Below, piece after piece: positions 9,065 through 18,134 of a stretch of DNA of 28,132 nucleotides. The position numbers and the translations under genes were made by a program. The notes beneath the pieces are model-generated. The model did not search any database. It saw only the letters and a list, made by a program, of their open reading frames with translations, and was not told where the DNA came from. How positions within the stretch are numbered: the first letter of the stretch is position 1; the number at the start of each line of letters is the position of its first letter. Source of the stretch: a virus; IMG/VR virus record IMGVR_UViG_3300010150_000111, positions 1 through 28,132 of that record. One strand, 5' to 3'.

Positions 9065-10594
9065 TTAAGTAATAGGTGTATTATAATCAGCATCCGCAAC
9101 ATAATTATAGAAAATATTATCAAAAACAACAAATCCTGATAATGGTGTAACTCTAAGACCCTCTATGTATGATTGTATTCCTATTGTTTTACTTCCAGTC
9201 ACATGAAGTCTACCCCCACCATATCCAACAGTACCAGAGGATAAACGAAGATCTAATCCTGAGCTATTATTATACGCATCGTTTACCATTCCGCTTTGTG
9301 GTGAATATACTAAAGTTGTTGGACTAGTTCTCATAGAAACCGGAAAATTATGCCAGTGATCATCTGAGTTTGGATTTACTGTAAATCTATCTGGAGAGTG
9401 GTTTGGAAATGAACCATTCATTGTAGTTGAACCAGTATCAACCTCTAAGTCGTATGTACGTTGATAATATCGAGAGCACCTGGAAAGTTCTATTTTTGGG
9501 TCTGTTTCTTGTCTATATGGAGAAGATGATAGTGTTTCTCCCTGAGAGGAGAACAATCTTACATTAGAAAGTTCTAAATCTGTATTTTCCAATATACCAT
9601 TTAATTTAATTCCTACTGCAACATATCCATCACCAGTATTACCTGTGTGTCCCGCAGAGCTCCCCAGAGAGCTACTAACAATAAATGGAGTCCAGACACC
9701 ACCAGTTACAACTATAGGTGTATCTATTTCATTTATTGTATAAGATGATCCTGTATTTACACTTCTGCGTATATACAGTCCTAAAGTTCCCCCCGTTATT
9801 CCACTTGGTGGTCCTCCAGTTGCACCTGCACTTATACCACCAGTTCCTTGTGCATATCTAATATATCCATCAACTGTTACTGTTTCACCTAAAAATTTCT
9901 GTTGACCCTCTATGATATTTTCAATTCCATGAAAATCCGAAGATGACTTACTCGCATAGTTCATATTAACAGAACTATAATATAATGGATTCCCAGCAAC
10001 ATCAGTCTGTCCTACATCGAAAGATTTTCGTGTTATAGTTTTTGATGCTAATGCTGATGGATTATTTGTTCTAAACATCCAACGATCTGCAAAGAAATGA
10101 CTAGTGAGTTCTCCAAAGGATTTTCCTCTTTGCCACACATCAAAATTACCATTAATTAACTGATTTTTTAGTGTGTATTCTGCAGGACCTGCTGTTCCAC
10201 CCGCCGGTCCTGTTGCACCAGAAGAACCGGTACTTCCACCTAAAGATAAAGTTACGCTTCCAGTTTCTCCGTTAATTGATGTAACAATTGAACTTGCTTG
10301 TGTTCCATCTTGAAATTGTACACTTCCCGTTACCACTAGATTACCATCAACTGAAACTCCCCTTATAGTATCAGAGAGATCTATGTAGGCAACACCACCA
10401 CTAGAACCACTAGAACCACTAGAACCAGTAGATCCCATAGTAACATTTATGTTAGAAGAAGCTGCACTAACACCATATACAGACATTAGGTTTAATTTCT
10501 TTATTACCTCATCGTTTTCTTTTGCAACCCAATCGTAAAATGTTGTATTAGCATTTAAATTTTGGATTTGGAATGAATTATCTTCAACGCCCAT
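9065..10594 (-). CDS. Tail fibre protein with collagen-like repeats
   Basis: The 509-residue protein has Gly-X-Y-like stretches at 54 to 67 (GSTGSSGSSGSSGG) and 119 to 138 (GATGPAGGTAGPA type), which suggest a trimeric fibre shaft. Between them is VDGNLVVTGSVQFQDGT, a motif common in phage fibre shafts. From about 146 the segment LINGNFDVWQRG and FADRW (168 to 172) opens a jelly-roll-like domain seen in many phage fibre tips. RCSRYYQRTYD (near 400) opens another typical tip block. It probably contacts the host receptor. It sits where T4 has gp9 to gp12 and wac, so it seems to replace several T4 genes. The start has AGGGG 5 to 6 nt upstream. Family assignment is from remembered motifs, with no specific receptor implied. 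Confidence 0.75.
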   Translation of the reverse strand: MGVEDNSFQIQNLNANTTFYDWVAKENDEVIKKLNLMSVYGVSAASSNINVTMGSTGSSGSSGSSGGVAYIDLSDTIRGVSVDGNLVVTGSVQFQDGTQASSIVTSINGETGSVTLSLGGSTGSSGATGPAGGTAGPAEYTLKNQLINGNFDVWQRGKSFGELTSHFFADRWMFRTNNPSALASKTITRKSFDVGQTDVAGNPLYYSSVNMNYASKSSSDFHGIENIIEGQQKFLGETVTVDGYIRYAQGTGGISAGATGGPPSGITGGTLGLYIRRSVNTGSSYTINEIDTPIVVTGGVWTPFIVSSSLGSSAGHTGNTGDGYVAVGIKLNGILENTDLELSNVRLFSSQGETLSSSPYRQETDPKIELSRCSRYYQRTYDLEVDTGSTTMNGSFPNHSPDRFTVNPNSDDHWHNFPVSMRTSPTTLVYSPQSGMVNDAYNNSSGLDLRLSSGTVGYGGGRLHVTGSKTIGIQSYIEGLRVTPLSGFVVFDNIFYNYVADADYNTPIT

Positions 10595-10603
10595 ATTTTT
10601 CCC

Positions 10604-12001
10604 CTAAAATCGTTGTATTACTTGACCAATAAATGTTTTCTTATTAAAATTTTCAGTTGAATCATAAGAAAAACTAGTTCTTCCTATATGTAGAGATTTT
10701 CCAGAATATTCTTTTACTTCCGGGATTGATGTTGATATTATTTCAAAACTAGTGTTTAATGTCGGATGCATTATCCTATCACCAACTTGATATAAATTTT
10801 TGTTTTTTGTTTGAACTTCTAATATTTTTTCACCAAAACTCGGTCCATCGTAATATGATACTACAGTTGATGTTGTATATTGTGAAGTATTTGGTTTGGA
10901 TATATTAGTACCAAAACTAAAATCATTTTCGTCTGGTGCGGGACCAATACCGAATTGAGATATTGTTAACTTAACATTGTTTGATACTGATGCACTATTT
11001 TCTTTAAATAATTTTTCATTGGAATCATATAAAACATCTTCATTAATTCCAAATTTAAAAAATTTAGTTTGGTTAGATACAGATTTTATTTGTTCTATAT
11101 TAATTCTACAATTTATAAGTGCAAATTTAGCAGACAAAGCTTCCCTGACGTTTAATCCAGAAGAACCAATAAATCCTAATTCTATCGCGTTTGCAATATC
11201 TTGTATTTGTGAATCTGTATGTTTATTGGAAAGAACAGATTTTAAACTTTCGAATATATTAAAATCTTTATAACCAGTTCCCATACTGTTTATAGAAATT
11301 CCCATAATTGTGTATTCTCTATTTCCAATAGTGGTATTTGGAGAAGAGACTACATTTGTTTCTATTTTAATTGATGCTCCACTACCAGTATCACTAACAA
11401 TATTTATTATGGGATCTTTATAATTAATAACTCGATTTTCACTAGAAATTGAATTTACATTAATTTGTTGGTATATCAATCCACCAGCAATTGATTTTAT
11501 TGTTTTATCTGGAACTGGTATCCAATCTGAATTATTAATTATTACTTTATCTGTAGCAGATAATGTATATAAGTAGAGATATCCATACCCATCATCATAA
11601 AAATTAACTCCAGATTTATGATTTGGTGCTACAGAAGTATTAATTTTTTTATCGTATTTCTTTCTATTAAATTTATCATTTTGTATAATTAAATAAACAT
11701 TATTGTTACTTAAAAGATAATAATTTCCTTTAGGTGTTATTTGTGAATTCCATCTATTGTAGGAAGTTTTTGACCATTTAATGTATGGAACTACAACGTT
11801 ACAATCTTCAGCTTCTATCTGCTTAAAAATTGTAGAATCTTTAAATAAATTTAATCTTTCATTATCAGTGTTAAGATCAGCGCTAGTTGCAGCTTCAGAT
11901 CCTCCCAGAAAAAAAGAAAGAACTCTGTCTTTATTTTTGACCGAATTAACAAAATGTTCTGCATTTTTAACTGAAAGATTTGTTGCTGTTAAATCTGCCA
12001 T
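10604..12001 (-). CDS. 8: Baseplate wedge protein, gp8-like
   Basis: The 465-residue protein shares the gp8 layout. An N-terminal segment is followed by YIKWSKTSYNRWN, then a short strand NNVYLIIQN. Next comes the block DGYGYLYLYTLSATDKVIIN and NSDWIPVPD (about residues 145 to 170), which matches the DGYVWEYLF...VPWP region of T4 gp8. gp8 is a dimer on the outside of each wedge arm. The gene follows gp6 and a gp7-like gene, as in T4. The chosen ATG at 12001 has GGAG 5 nt upstream. An earlier ATG at 12019 would overlap the upstream gene and lacks a comparable site. The protein is longer than T4 gp8 (334). The assignment is moderately certain. Confidence 0.65.
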   Translation of the reverse strand: MADLTATNLSVKNAEHFVNSVKNKDRVLSFFLGGSEAATSADLNTDNERLNLFKDSTIFKQIEAEDCNVVVPYIKWSKTSYNRWNSQITPKGNYYLLSNNNVYLIIQNDKFNRKKYDKKINTSVAPNHKSGVNFYDDGYGYLYLYTLSATDKVIINNSDWIPVPDKTIKSIAGGLIYQQINVNSISSENRVINYKDPIINIVSDTGSGASIKIETNVVSSPNTTIGNREYTIMGISINSMGTGYKDFNIFESLKSVLSNKHTDSQIQDIANAIELGFIGSSGLNVREALSAKFALINCRINIEQIKSVSNQTKFFKFGINEDVLYDSNEKLFKENSASVSNNVKLTISQFGIGPAPDENDFSFGTNISKPNTSQYTTSTVVSYYDGPSFGEKILEVQTKNKNLYQVGDRIMHPTLNTSFEIISTSIPEVKEYSGKSLHIGRTSFSYDSTENFNKKTFIGQVIQRF

Positions 12002-12012
12002 ATTTACTCCGT

Positions 12013-13035
12013 TTAGCAAGGTGTCGTATCTGTATTTGGATTATCATCTAATTCTAACACAACAAAGTCAAATATATTTATATCACCAAAGGCAACACCA
12101 CTAGTTGGACCAATATTCCATATAGGATGTTTGAACGTTTTCATGTCAGCTGTATTTTCCAATATTGCATTAACCGAAGAAGAACCAGAACAACCACAAT
12201 CGGACAAATAATCTTCAGTTGCACCTAAAGGATATACGTAATAATTTCCAATTGCAGGAAAATCTTGTTGTTTGGGTGCAGTAAATCCTAAATTAGTGTT
12301 TTCTAATAATGTTTGTATTTCATCATCTACAGATTGTGCAGTTTGTTGTGTACCAGTTTCTTCTATAACGGTTAACGAAAAATTAGTGCCAGCTGGTTGC
12401 ATATAATTAATATATGCTTCTCTGTATAAATTCTCTCTAGGTATCGATCCAGATGAATGTGTAACTATAATATCATAAGTAAAAGCCGTTTCGCTGTTAT
12501 TAACTTGAACTTTTACTACTTCAGAAAATAATTTAGATAAAAATAAAACAATTCCATCTGAAGTTCCTTTTCGTAATAAAATATCACGTTTAAAGTTTAT
12601 AAGAAAATTTTGTACTTCTGGTAAACTCAAAGAACTTGCAACATTTTCTATCTGAGGAATAAAACTCATTATAGTAGCATTTAGTGTTTCTTGTTTTAAA
12701 TTTTGTAAATCAATTAAATCTACAAAGTTATCTGTATATAAACCAGACAATTCGTTGCAATATAACCAATTGTAATAATGTTGTAAAAATGTTATTAATA
12801 AAGTTTTTCCTTCTTCGTGTTCATTTTTTAACCAATATGGTGTAAAGTTGGTAACGTCAAAGATGGGTGGACAGTTAGAAAAAGTAGGACCAAGAGAAAA
12901 TGGATCTGATATAGAAAATGACATCGCAGCATCGGCTGCAGCTGCAGCTTCTTCTCTCGGTATTATTGATGCAATTGGATTGAGTACATGTACACCATCC
13001 TCTTGTATATTTGAAAACGTAATAAAATCTACCAT
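12013..13035 (-). CDS. Baseplate wedge protein, gp7-like / tail protein I-like
   Basis: The 340-residue protein contains a helical block, TLLITFLQHYYNWLYCNE (about 77 to 94). This is followed by FIPQIENVASSLSLPEVQNF and the strongly conserved-looking INFKRDILLRKGTSDGIVLFLSKLF. It resembles the helical tail-protein-I type subunit that pairs with the J/gp6 protein in contractile tails. In T4 that role belongs to gp7 (1032 aa), and the position between gp6 and gp8 is the same. It is much shorter than gp7, so only the core may be equivalent. An Ala-rich run lies near 30 to 38 and a CGCSG motif near 279. Its ATG overlaps the gp6 stop by one base (TGATG). The function is inferred from synteny more than sequence. 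Confidence 0.55.
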   Translation of the reverse strand: MVDFITFSNIQEDGVHVLNPIASIIPREEAAAAADAAMSFSISDPFSLGPTFSNCPPIFDVTNFTPYWLKNEHEEGKTLLITFLQHYYNWLYCNELSGLYTDNFVDLIDLQNLKQETLNATIMSFIPQIENVASSLSLPEVQNFLINFKRDILLRKGTSDGIVLFLSKLFSEVVKVQVNNSETAFTYDIIVTHSSGSIPRENLYREAYINYMQPAGTNFSLTVIEETGTQQTAQSVDDEIQTLLENTNLGFTAPKQQDFPAIGNYYVYPLGATEDYLSDCGCSGSSSVNAILENTADMKTFKHPIWNIGPTSGVAFGDINIFDFVVLELDDNPNTDTTPC

Positions 13036-14201
13036 CAAATATCCCCATCATATGTGTAAATTATTCCGACCATACCTCTACTTCGTATTAATTCTTGTGC
13101 AGTTACGTCGTCTACATTGTCTTCGTTTATTTTAAATTTAACTTCACCTGTTGGATTATCAGAATCGTCTAATATTGTTTTTACTACAATATTATCCATT
13201 GATGTAGATAAATTATTATTAACTAATAAAACTTTAATATCGTCTTTTGTTACAACTCTATCCTGAGAAGCGAAAGATCTGGGAACTAAAAATTTAATTT
13301 CATTCAAGCTTGGTGTATTCTTTCCTCCAGAGCTCAATCCTGATGTGGGTGTTATGGTAGACACAGAAAATCCGGAAGGTATATTTGAAAATGATATACT
13401 AGAACACCCATTACCCGAAGTACCAGAGGAAACTAAGTAACTAACTTTAACTTTACTGTTCGGTGATAATATATTGGAGTTTATAGTGTTTCCGGTAACC
13501 TGATCTATGAAAGAAGAAAATACTATATTATATCCAGAACTAGTTCTATCTAAGTAAAAGAATTTATCCGTACTTGACGGATTTTCTAAAACAGAAGATT
13601 TTAATTCATATGTTTCAAATTCTCCAGTAGATTCTATTTGAACTTCTATCTTAAGAGTTGACGTTTCTAAATCTTTTTCTGGAATCGATATGGATTGGTT
13701 TTCTATGTTTATAGCAGTACCAGTAAAAATCGCTTGATTTACAGATTGTTTTGCTTCGTAAATATTAAACTCAGCTTGGTTAACTTCGTTTAACGTTTCT
13801 ATGGTTTGTTCTTCAGTATTATAAAACAGTTTTATTTCACCATTAGACTTTCTACCGACGAATTTAGTTAAAGCGGGTATAGTTTGTCCAGCATCAGCAC
13901 CTAAAATCTTTATTTTAATACTGGAAGATTTTGGACCAGAAACTGTATATCCTTGAAGTTTAGCATGAGAAATTAATGATTCTATTTTCTGTGAAGTATC
14001 TAAAAACATTTCATTAACTAAAATATTCTGAAACAGTACTTGATAAAATGTATTATACGAAAGTAAATCCACTATAGTTGAAAGTGCAGAACCTTCAAAA
14101 TTAAAATCAGAAAAATCAGATTGACTTTTCATGTAAGAAACAATCTCATTGTAAATTGAAGTATAGTTTATATCTTTTAAATTGATATTTGGATTTGACA
14201 T
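13035..14201 (-). CDS. 6: Baseplate wedge protein gp6, shortened
   Basis: The N-terminal half shows the gp6/J-like signature. GSALSTIVDLLSYNTFYQVLFQNILVNEMFLDTSQ starts near residue 42, and an ISHAKLQGYTVSGPKSS block follows. FLVPRSFASQDRVVTKDDIKVLL (about 311 to 333) is also typical. gp6 dimers form the inner iris ring of the baseplate and join the wedges. The protein is 388 residues against 660 in T4, so the C-terminal half of T4 gp6 is missing or highly reduced. AGAGGG lies before the start. gp25 is directly upstream, the neighbour seen in many contractile-tail clusters. Confidence 0.87.
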   Translation of the reverse strand: MSNPNINLKDINYTSIYNEIVSYMKSQSDFSDFNFEGSALSTIVDLLSYNTFYQVLFQNILVNEMFLDTSQKIESLISHAKLQGYTVSGPKSSSIKIKILGADAGQTIPALTKFVGRKSNGEIKLFYNTEEQTIETLNEVNQAEFNIYEAKQSVNQAIFTGTAINIENQSISIPEKDLETSTLKIEVQIESTGEFETYELKSSVLENPSSTDKFFYLDRTSSGYNIVFSSFIDQVTGNTINSNILSPNSKVKVSYLVSSGTSGNGCSSISFSNIPSGFSVSTITPTSGLSSGGKNTPSLNEIKFLVPRSFASQDRVVTKDDIKVLLVNNNLSTSMDNIVVKTILDDSDNPTGEVKFKINEDNVDDVTAQELIRSRGMVGIIYTYDGDI

Positions 14202-14215
14202 TATTACCCTCTTTA

Positions 14216-14593
14216 TTATTGTATTGGTATTTTTATACTAGCACTGTCAGATATTGTTGCGTTCTGTAAATAATAATTGTACTGTAAGTCTATCACAAAA
14301 ACATTATTTTCAGTTTTAGTTTTTACCGAAATTACTTGTATTCTAGGTTCGTATCTTACCAACATCATTTTTATATCGGAAGATAAAGTTAAATTTATAT
14401 CACTACTAGAAGAAAATATATTGTTATATAATTCACCTCCAAATTCAGGATCAAAAGATTTTTCACCAGAAAATGTTAGTAATATATTTTTAATCGACTG
14501 TCGTATTGAAACAGAATCTTCTACTATATTTAAATCACCAGTAAATCGATTTTTAGTAAAACTAAAGTCTATATCTTTGTATTTTTTTATCAT
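14216..14593 (-). CDS. 25: Baseplate wedge protein gp25
   Basis: The 125-residue protein belongs to the gp25 family. It has SIRQSIKNILLTFSGEKSFDPEFG (residues about 29 to 52), with the PEFGGELYNNIF motif, and YEPRIQVISV (about 81 to 90), the family EPR motif. gp25 sits at the base of the sheath and starts sheath polymerisation in contractile tails. The length is close to T4 gp25 (132). It is 14 nt upstream of gp6 and 8 nt downstream of a hub-like gene. Its Shine-Dalgarno is weak. Confidence 0.94.
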   Translation of the reverse strand: MIKKYKDIDFSFTKNRFTGDLNIVEDSVSIRQSIKNILLTFSGEKSFDPEFGGELYNNIFSSSSDINLTLSSDIKMMLVRYEPRIQVISVKTKTENNVFVIDLQYNYYLQNATISDSASIKIPIQ

Positions 14594-14601
14594 ACTACTA
14601 T

Positions 14602-15546
14602 TTATCCATCTTCTACTTCAGGTTCTTCTTTTGCTTCAATATACAAACTATCACGCACTAGAGTTAGTTTCATTTTATGAAGAGAAACACCTGTTATTTT
14701 ATGATCCACAGAAAAAACTAACCATTTTCCATGAAACTTAGAATTTGTTTCTGGTTCAAATATATCAAATCTTTCTGAATAGTCGCTAAAACGATTTTTT
14801 ATTCCTTTAATTTTCGGAGATTTAAAATCACAAAAAATTATTTGTCCAGGTCTGATGTCTAAATTACCAGTAACGCTTATTTCTATAACTTGAGTATTTA
14901 TTAGCGACATTTGCGCTGTTCGGTTTAGTGGAGTTTTATCTGGAGTATTCCAAAAAGTAGAAATTGTTCTACTATGTTTCATGTAATTATAAAACTCAGG
15001 ACCAATATTAGGACAAGTACAACTTAACGTTCCATTGGGGTCTTCCCAAACACAACCCAGATATTCTTCTCCAAATTCATTCTCAATTAAAGTACACTCT
15101 TTTGATTGTTTCAGTAACGAATCTAATTCACTATCTGAAGGAATTGTATATGGAAATTCTGCAAACGTAGTTTTTGCCTCTTCATATGTATCATGTTTAG
15201 AGACAAATTCATACTTTCCGTAATTTTCTCCTGTAAGTCCCCGTATAATTAAAAATGAATCTACAGAATTTGTTGGTATATCTGACGAATTTACAATTAA
15301 GTTTCTACCTTCTGCATTCCAAAACCCAGAAAGTTTTACTATTTTTTCATCTTTTGGTATTAGTTCTTTTGCAGGACAATTGCACAATGGGTCTAATTCG
15401 TCACAATTTAAATTGTCTACCGGTCCATCTGGATTAGAACAAATATATTGATTTCTTATAGAATGAGTTTCTTCTACATTCACAGTTTTTTTTCTGGGAA
15501 TGTATTCTGTTAATATTTTAATTATTCTTGTGTCTTGATTACTCAT
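14602..15546 (-). CDS. Baseplate hub-like protein with two four-cysteine modules
   Basis: The 314-residue protein ends in a barrel-like region: VIEISVTGNLDIRPGQIIFCDF, then KFHGKWLVFSVDHKITG and MKLTLVRDSLY (about 222 to 304). This pattern of a low-contact barrel ending in a Leu-Val-Arg-Asp-Ser strand is seen in gp27-type hub domains. It also holds two similar Cys modules, C36-C48-C55-C57 and C151-C165-C176-C178, both ending in C-x-C-P. These could bind metal or form disulphides, though disulphides are unlikely in the cytoplasm. Its ATG overlaps the stop of the larger hub gene by 4 nt, which suggests that the two make one complex. There is no lysozyme domain, so T4 gp5 is not an obvious match. 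Confidence 0.55.
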   Translation of the reverse strand: MSNQDTRIIKILTEYIPRKKTVNVEETHSIRNQYICSNPDGPVDNLNCDELDPLCNCPAKELIPKDEKIVKLSGFWNAEGRNLIVNSSDIPTNSVDSFLIIRGLTGENYGKYEFVSKHDTYEEAKTTFAEFPYTIPSDSELDSLLKQSKECTLIENEFGEEYLGCVWEDPNGTLSCTCPNIGPEFYNYMKHSRTISTFWNTPDKTPLNRTAQMSLINTQVIEISVTGNLDIRPGQIIFCDFKSPKIKGIKNRFSDYSERFDIFEPETNSKFHGKWLVFSVDHKITGVSLHKMKLTLVRDSLYIEAKEEPEVEDG

Positions 15547-18125
15547 AAATTGCAGCTCCCATCACATTTACCATCGTGTGCATTAGTTGCACTGAAGTAG
15601 TATATCTTTTTATTGTCTCTGGTTGCATAGTCTCTAGTATCTAGTCCATATCTAACTAAATCGCTATATGATATAGTAGATAATTTTACTATGTGTCCAT
15701 TTGGAATTGCACCACAATCAAGTTCATTTTCGTACGTAACAGTATTTTCATTTATAGTCTTCTTTGCTCTTCGGTAACCGCCAATTGGTTGCATATTAAA
15801 ATCCAAAGGATAATCTGTTATATCACCCTTTGCTGCATTTATGCCAGGACCAACTAGTTCGTCGATTGATTGTCCGCTAGGTCTTTCATTTGGTAAATTG
15901 TAATCATCAGGAGAATCCTCTCCTTGATAATATATTATAGTATCACCAGTAATTGATGGATATGTATTTTCGTTGTATATAGTTCTATTCATTATCTCAT
16001 TAATATTATATGCACCAGATGGATTTCCCGTAATACCCGTTGCAGTTCCAGGTTTTTCTACCACCAAAAAAGGAGAATATTTGCTATTATGAAATGTTAA
16101 GGTTAATCCTTTCGCATTATCACCCAAGAAATATTTACCTATCGCATCAGTTACAGAATTCTCAAATTCAAATGTATAACCCCCAACTGGCACATTCGCA
16201 TTTGGTCCTGTAGCACTGATATAGAATTCTCCGGATAAATCACCCACACTGTCTATTTCCACGTTTCCTCTAAAAGTCGGGTTGGACGGAAACTTAACGA
16301 ATGAAAATTTCATTGGTCTACTAGAGCTTTGACCAAAACCAGTATCCGGAAGTCTAATTTGATTTAAACTATCTGTTTCTAGTTTATAAAATACAGATTC
16401 TTGAGTTACACCACCAAATGTTCCATCTGGTCTTGGAATATCGTCTGCGGTAATTCCAATGCCTAGAAAATTACCAACTTCAACTTTTGGTAGTAAAGCA
16501 ACTTCAGTCCATTCATATCTGTATATATTGTCATCAATTTTTTCGTGATTTGTGAGTAGTGCATATTTAATTTCTTCTTCTGCAGAGGTAACATCACAAC
16601 AAACAGAATACCTGTAAATATTAAATTTTTCTTTTTTAGAAAGCAATTCTCTATATTTTCTTTTAGATTCAAAAGAAGGTCTTTTTACTTTATCAATTAT
16701 ACGTTTTAATAGTTTCCCATCTAATGAGGTACAATCAAACATTTCTTGAAACATTTCAGTTTCGTATTGGGAAAAATCACCTAATATAAAGTTTTCTATT
16801 TTAGCTGCGCCAGTACCTCCAGTTGCACTAGTAATACCAACATCATTTCCATTCAATATAAAGTTGTTAACAGAATCGTTATCGTCAAATGATCTAGAAT
16901 TTACCCAACCATATAAATTATCATATATTCTGTTTTGATTATTTTCGCAATTTTCTATATCTTCATATGTAAGATTTGTTGCTATATCACCAGATTCTAA
17001 TCTAAACAAAGGAACTGAATCTTCCTTGTGGTTATATGTTATTTTTGTTTTTCTATACTTTTCTCTATCTCCCATCAGTCTATGAAATACATCACTTTCA
17101 TAATCTGGGGTTTCTCTAATGTAATACGAATACAGTGTGTTTCTTAAAAGTGCGTCCTTTTCCGAATAATCTTTAATTACATTAAGTTTATAAATTCTGT
17201 CTCTATCAGGAACATTACTATTGATATTATAGGTGGGTATTTTATTTTTACTTTCATCTAAAACATCGAATAAACCGTTAGAAATTAAATAGTCTATAGA
17301 TTTAAAATGCCAACCATTAAGGTCATGCCAAAAACAATAATTTGTTGCTGTTGGATTTCTTGCACTCACAGCATATTCTTTCGCATAATTTAACATTTGT
17401 ATTGGTGATAAATTATATGCTGATTTTTTTGTTGGGTAGTAAAAATTATTAGGATGAATCCATATGTAATTCAATGTTGATTCAGAATCTATCGGGGTAG
17501 TAAAGTACGTGTCGGATAGAAGTTCAACCAAACCTCTTTGATCCTCCACTTCTTCAACATCTATGTTTTCTGGATTTTCAGGGTCTTCTGTTTCTATGTC
17601 TGCAGTCAAACCTAAAGTAATTCCCGATGAAATATGACCAATAAATCCACCTGGAATATAACTAGATTCTTCTAATTGACGAGAAGCTTCTTGACTACAA
17701 AAACTTATTTTTATTTTTCTTATATTATAACCTTCTGGTGTTTTATCCATATCCACTATGTTAGAAGCATCATCCACTGAAACTATAGAAAAAATAGGAA
17801 ATTGTTTTTGTTCCTGATCTTTGTCATTTTGATTTTTTTTCGGTGATGTTGCAGTTATTTGTAAAAATTCATTACCTCTACCTTGAATTAATTCAAATTC
17901 GTTATTTGTTCCGTCAATGATCATACTACCCTCGATATAGTTTCCAAGAGTTTCTGTAAATTCTATAAAATCTAGTTTTATGTTACCACCATACTTCTTT
18001 ACTTCAGGTGAATTTAGAACTGAAAATATAAGATTACCATTTATGTCAATAATATTGACATCATTAACAGATATTTCTGAATTGTATGGTTGTGAAAATT
18101 TAGAATTTTTAAAACTTTTCGACAT
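15543..18125 (-). CDS. Large baseplate hub protein, gp27-like N-terminus
   Basis: The 860-residue protein is the largest in the window. Residues 1 to about 330 resemble a gp27-type hub. There is a beta barrel with GNYIEGSMIIDGTNNEFELI and GNEFLQITA, then IKISFCSQEASRQLEESS. A helical part with SPIQMLNYAKEYAV and YCFWHDLNGWHFKSIDYL (about 247 to 280) matches the remembered gp27-like pattern 'y-x-F-w-e-d-x-x-G-f-x-f-x-s-i-d'. gp27 trimers form the central hub that carries the spike. The remaining 500 residues have no recognised domain, although GATGGTGAAK and proline-rich loops are present. The C-terminus ends with a small Cys motif, DGKCDGSCNL. It is more than twice the length of T4 gp27 (391). 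AAGGA lies 6 nt before the start. Confidence 0.55.
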   Translation of the reverse strand: MSKSFKNSKFSQPYNSEISVNDVNIIDINGNLIFSVLNSPEVKKYGGNIKLDFIEFTETLGNYIEGSMIIDGTNNEFELIQGRGNEFLQITATSPKKNQNDKDQEQKQFPIFSIVSVDDASNIVDMDKTPEGYNIRKIKISFCSQEASRQLEESSYIPGGFIGHISSGITLGLTADIETEDPENPENIDVEEVEDQRGLVELLSDTYFTTPIDSESTLNYIWIHPNNFYYPTKKSAYNLSPIQMLNYAKEYAVSARNPTATNYCFWHDLNGWHFKSIDYLISNGLFDVLDESKNKIPTYNINSNVPDRDRIYKLNVIKDYSEKDALLRNTLYSYYIRETPDYESDVFHRLMGDREKYRKTKITYNHKEDSVPLFRLESGDIATNLTYEDIENCENNQNRIYDNLYGWVNSRSFDDNDSVNNFILNGNDVGITSATGGTGAAKIENFILGDFSQYETEMFQEMFDCTSLDGKLLKRIIDKVKRPSFESKRKYRELLSKKEKFNIYRYSVCCDVTSAEEEIKYALLTNHEKIDDNIYRYEWTEVALLPKVEVGNFLGIGITADDIPRPDGTFGGVTQESVFYKLETDSLNQIRLPDTGFGQSSSRPMKFSFVKFPSNPTFRGNVEIDSVGDLSGEFYISATGPNANVPVGGYTFEFENSVTDAIGKYFLGDNAKGLTLTFHNSKYSPFLVVEKPGTATGITGNPSGAYNINEIMNRTIYNENTYPSITGDTIIYYQGEDSPDDYNLPNERPSGQSIDELVGPGINAAKGDITDYPLDFNMQPIGGYRRAKKTINENTVTYENELDCGAIPNGHIVKLSTISYSDLVRYGLDTRDYATRDNKKIYYFSATNAHDGKCDGSCNL

Positions 18126-18134
18126 TACAAATCC

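Noticed and set aside
10977-11273. Plus-strand frame opposite the gp8-like gene
   Set aside because: It is an antisense shadow without a ribosome-binding site.
14599-14606. GATAAATA on the minus strand before gp25
   Set aside because: It is only 6 nt from the gp25 start codon, so the transcript would begin at or beyond the start.
14277-14741. 154-codon plus-strand frame opposite gp25 and the hub-like gene
   Set aside because: It is antisense to two well-supported genes and its residue pattern looks like a shadow of AT-rich coding sequence.
16463-16672. 69-codon minus-strand frame inside the large hub gene
   Set aside because: It is in another frame of a clear coding region and has no ribosome site or recognisable motif.
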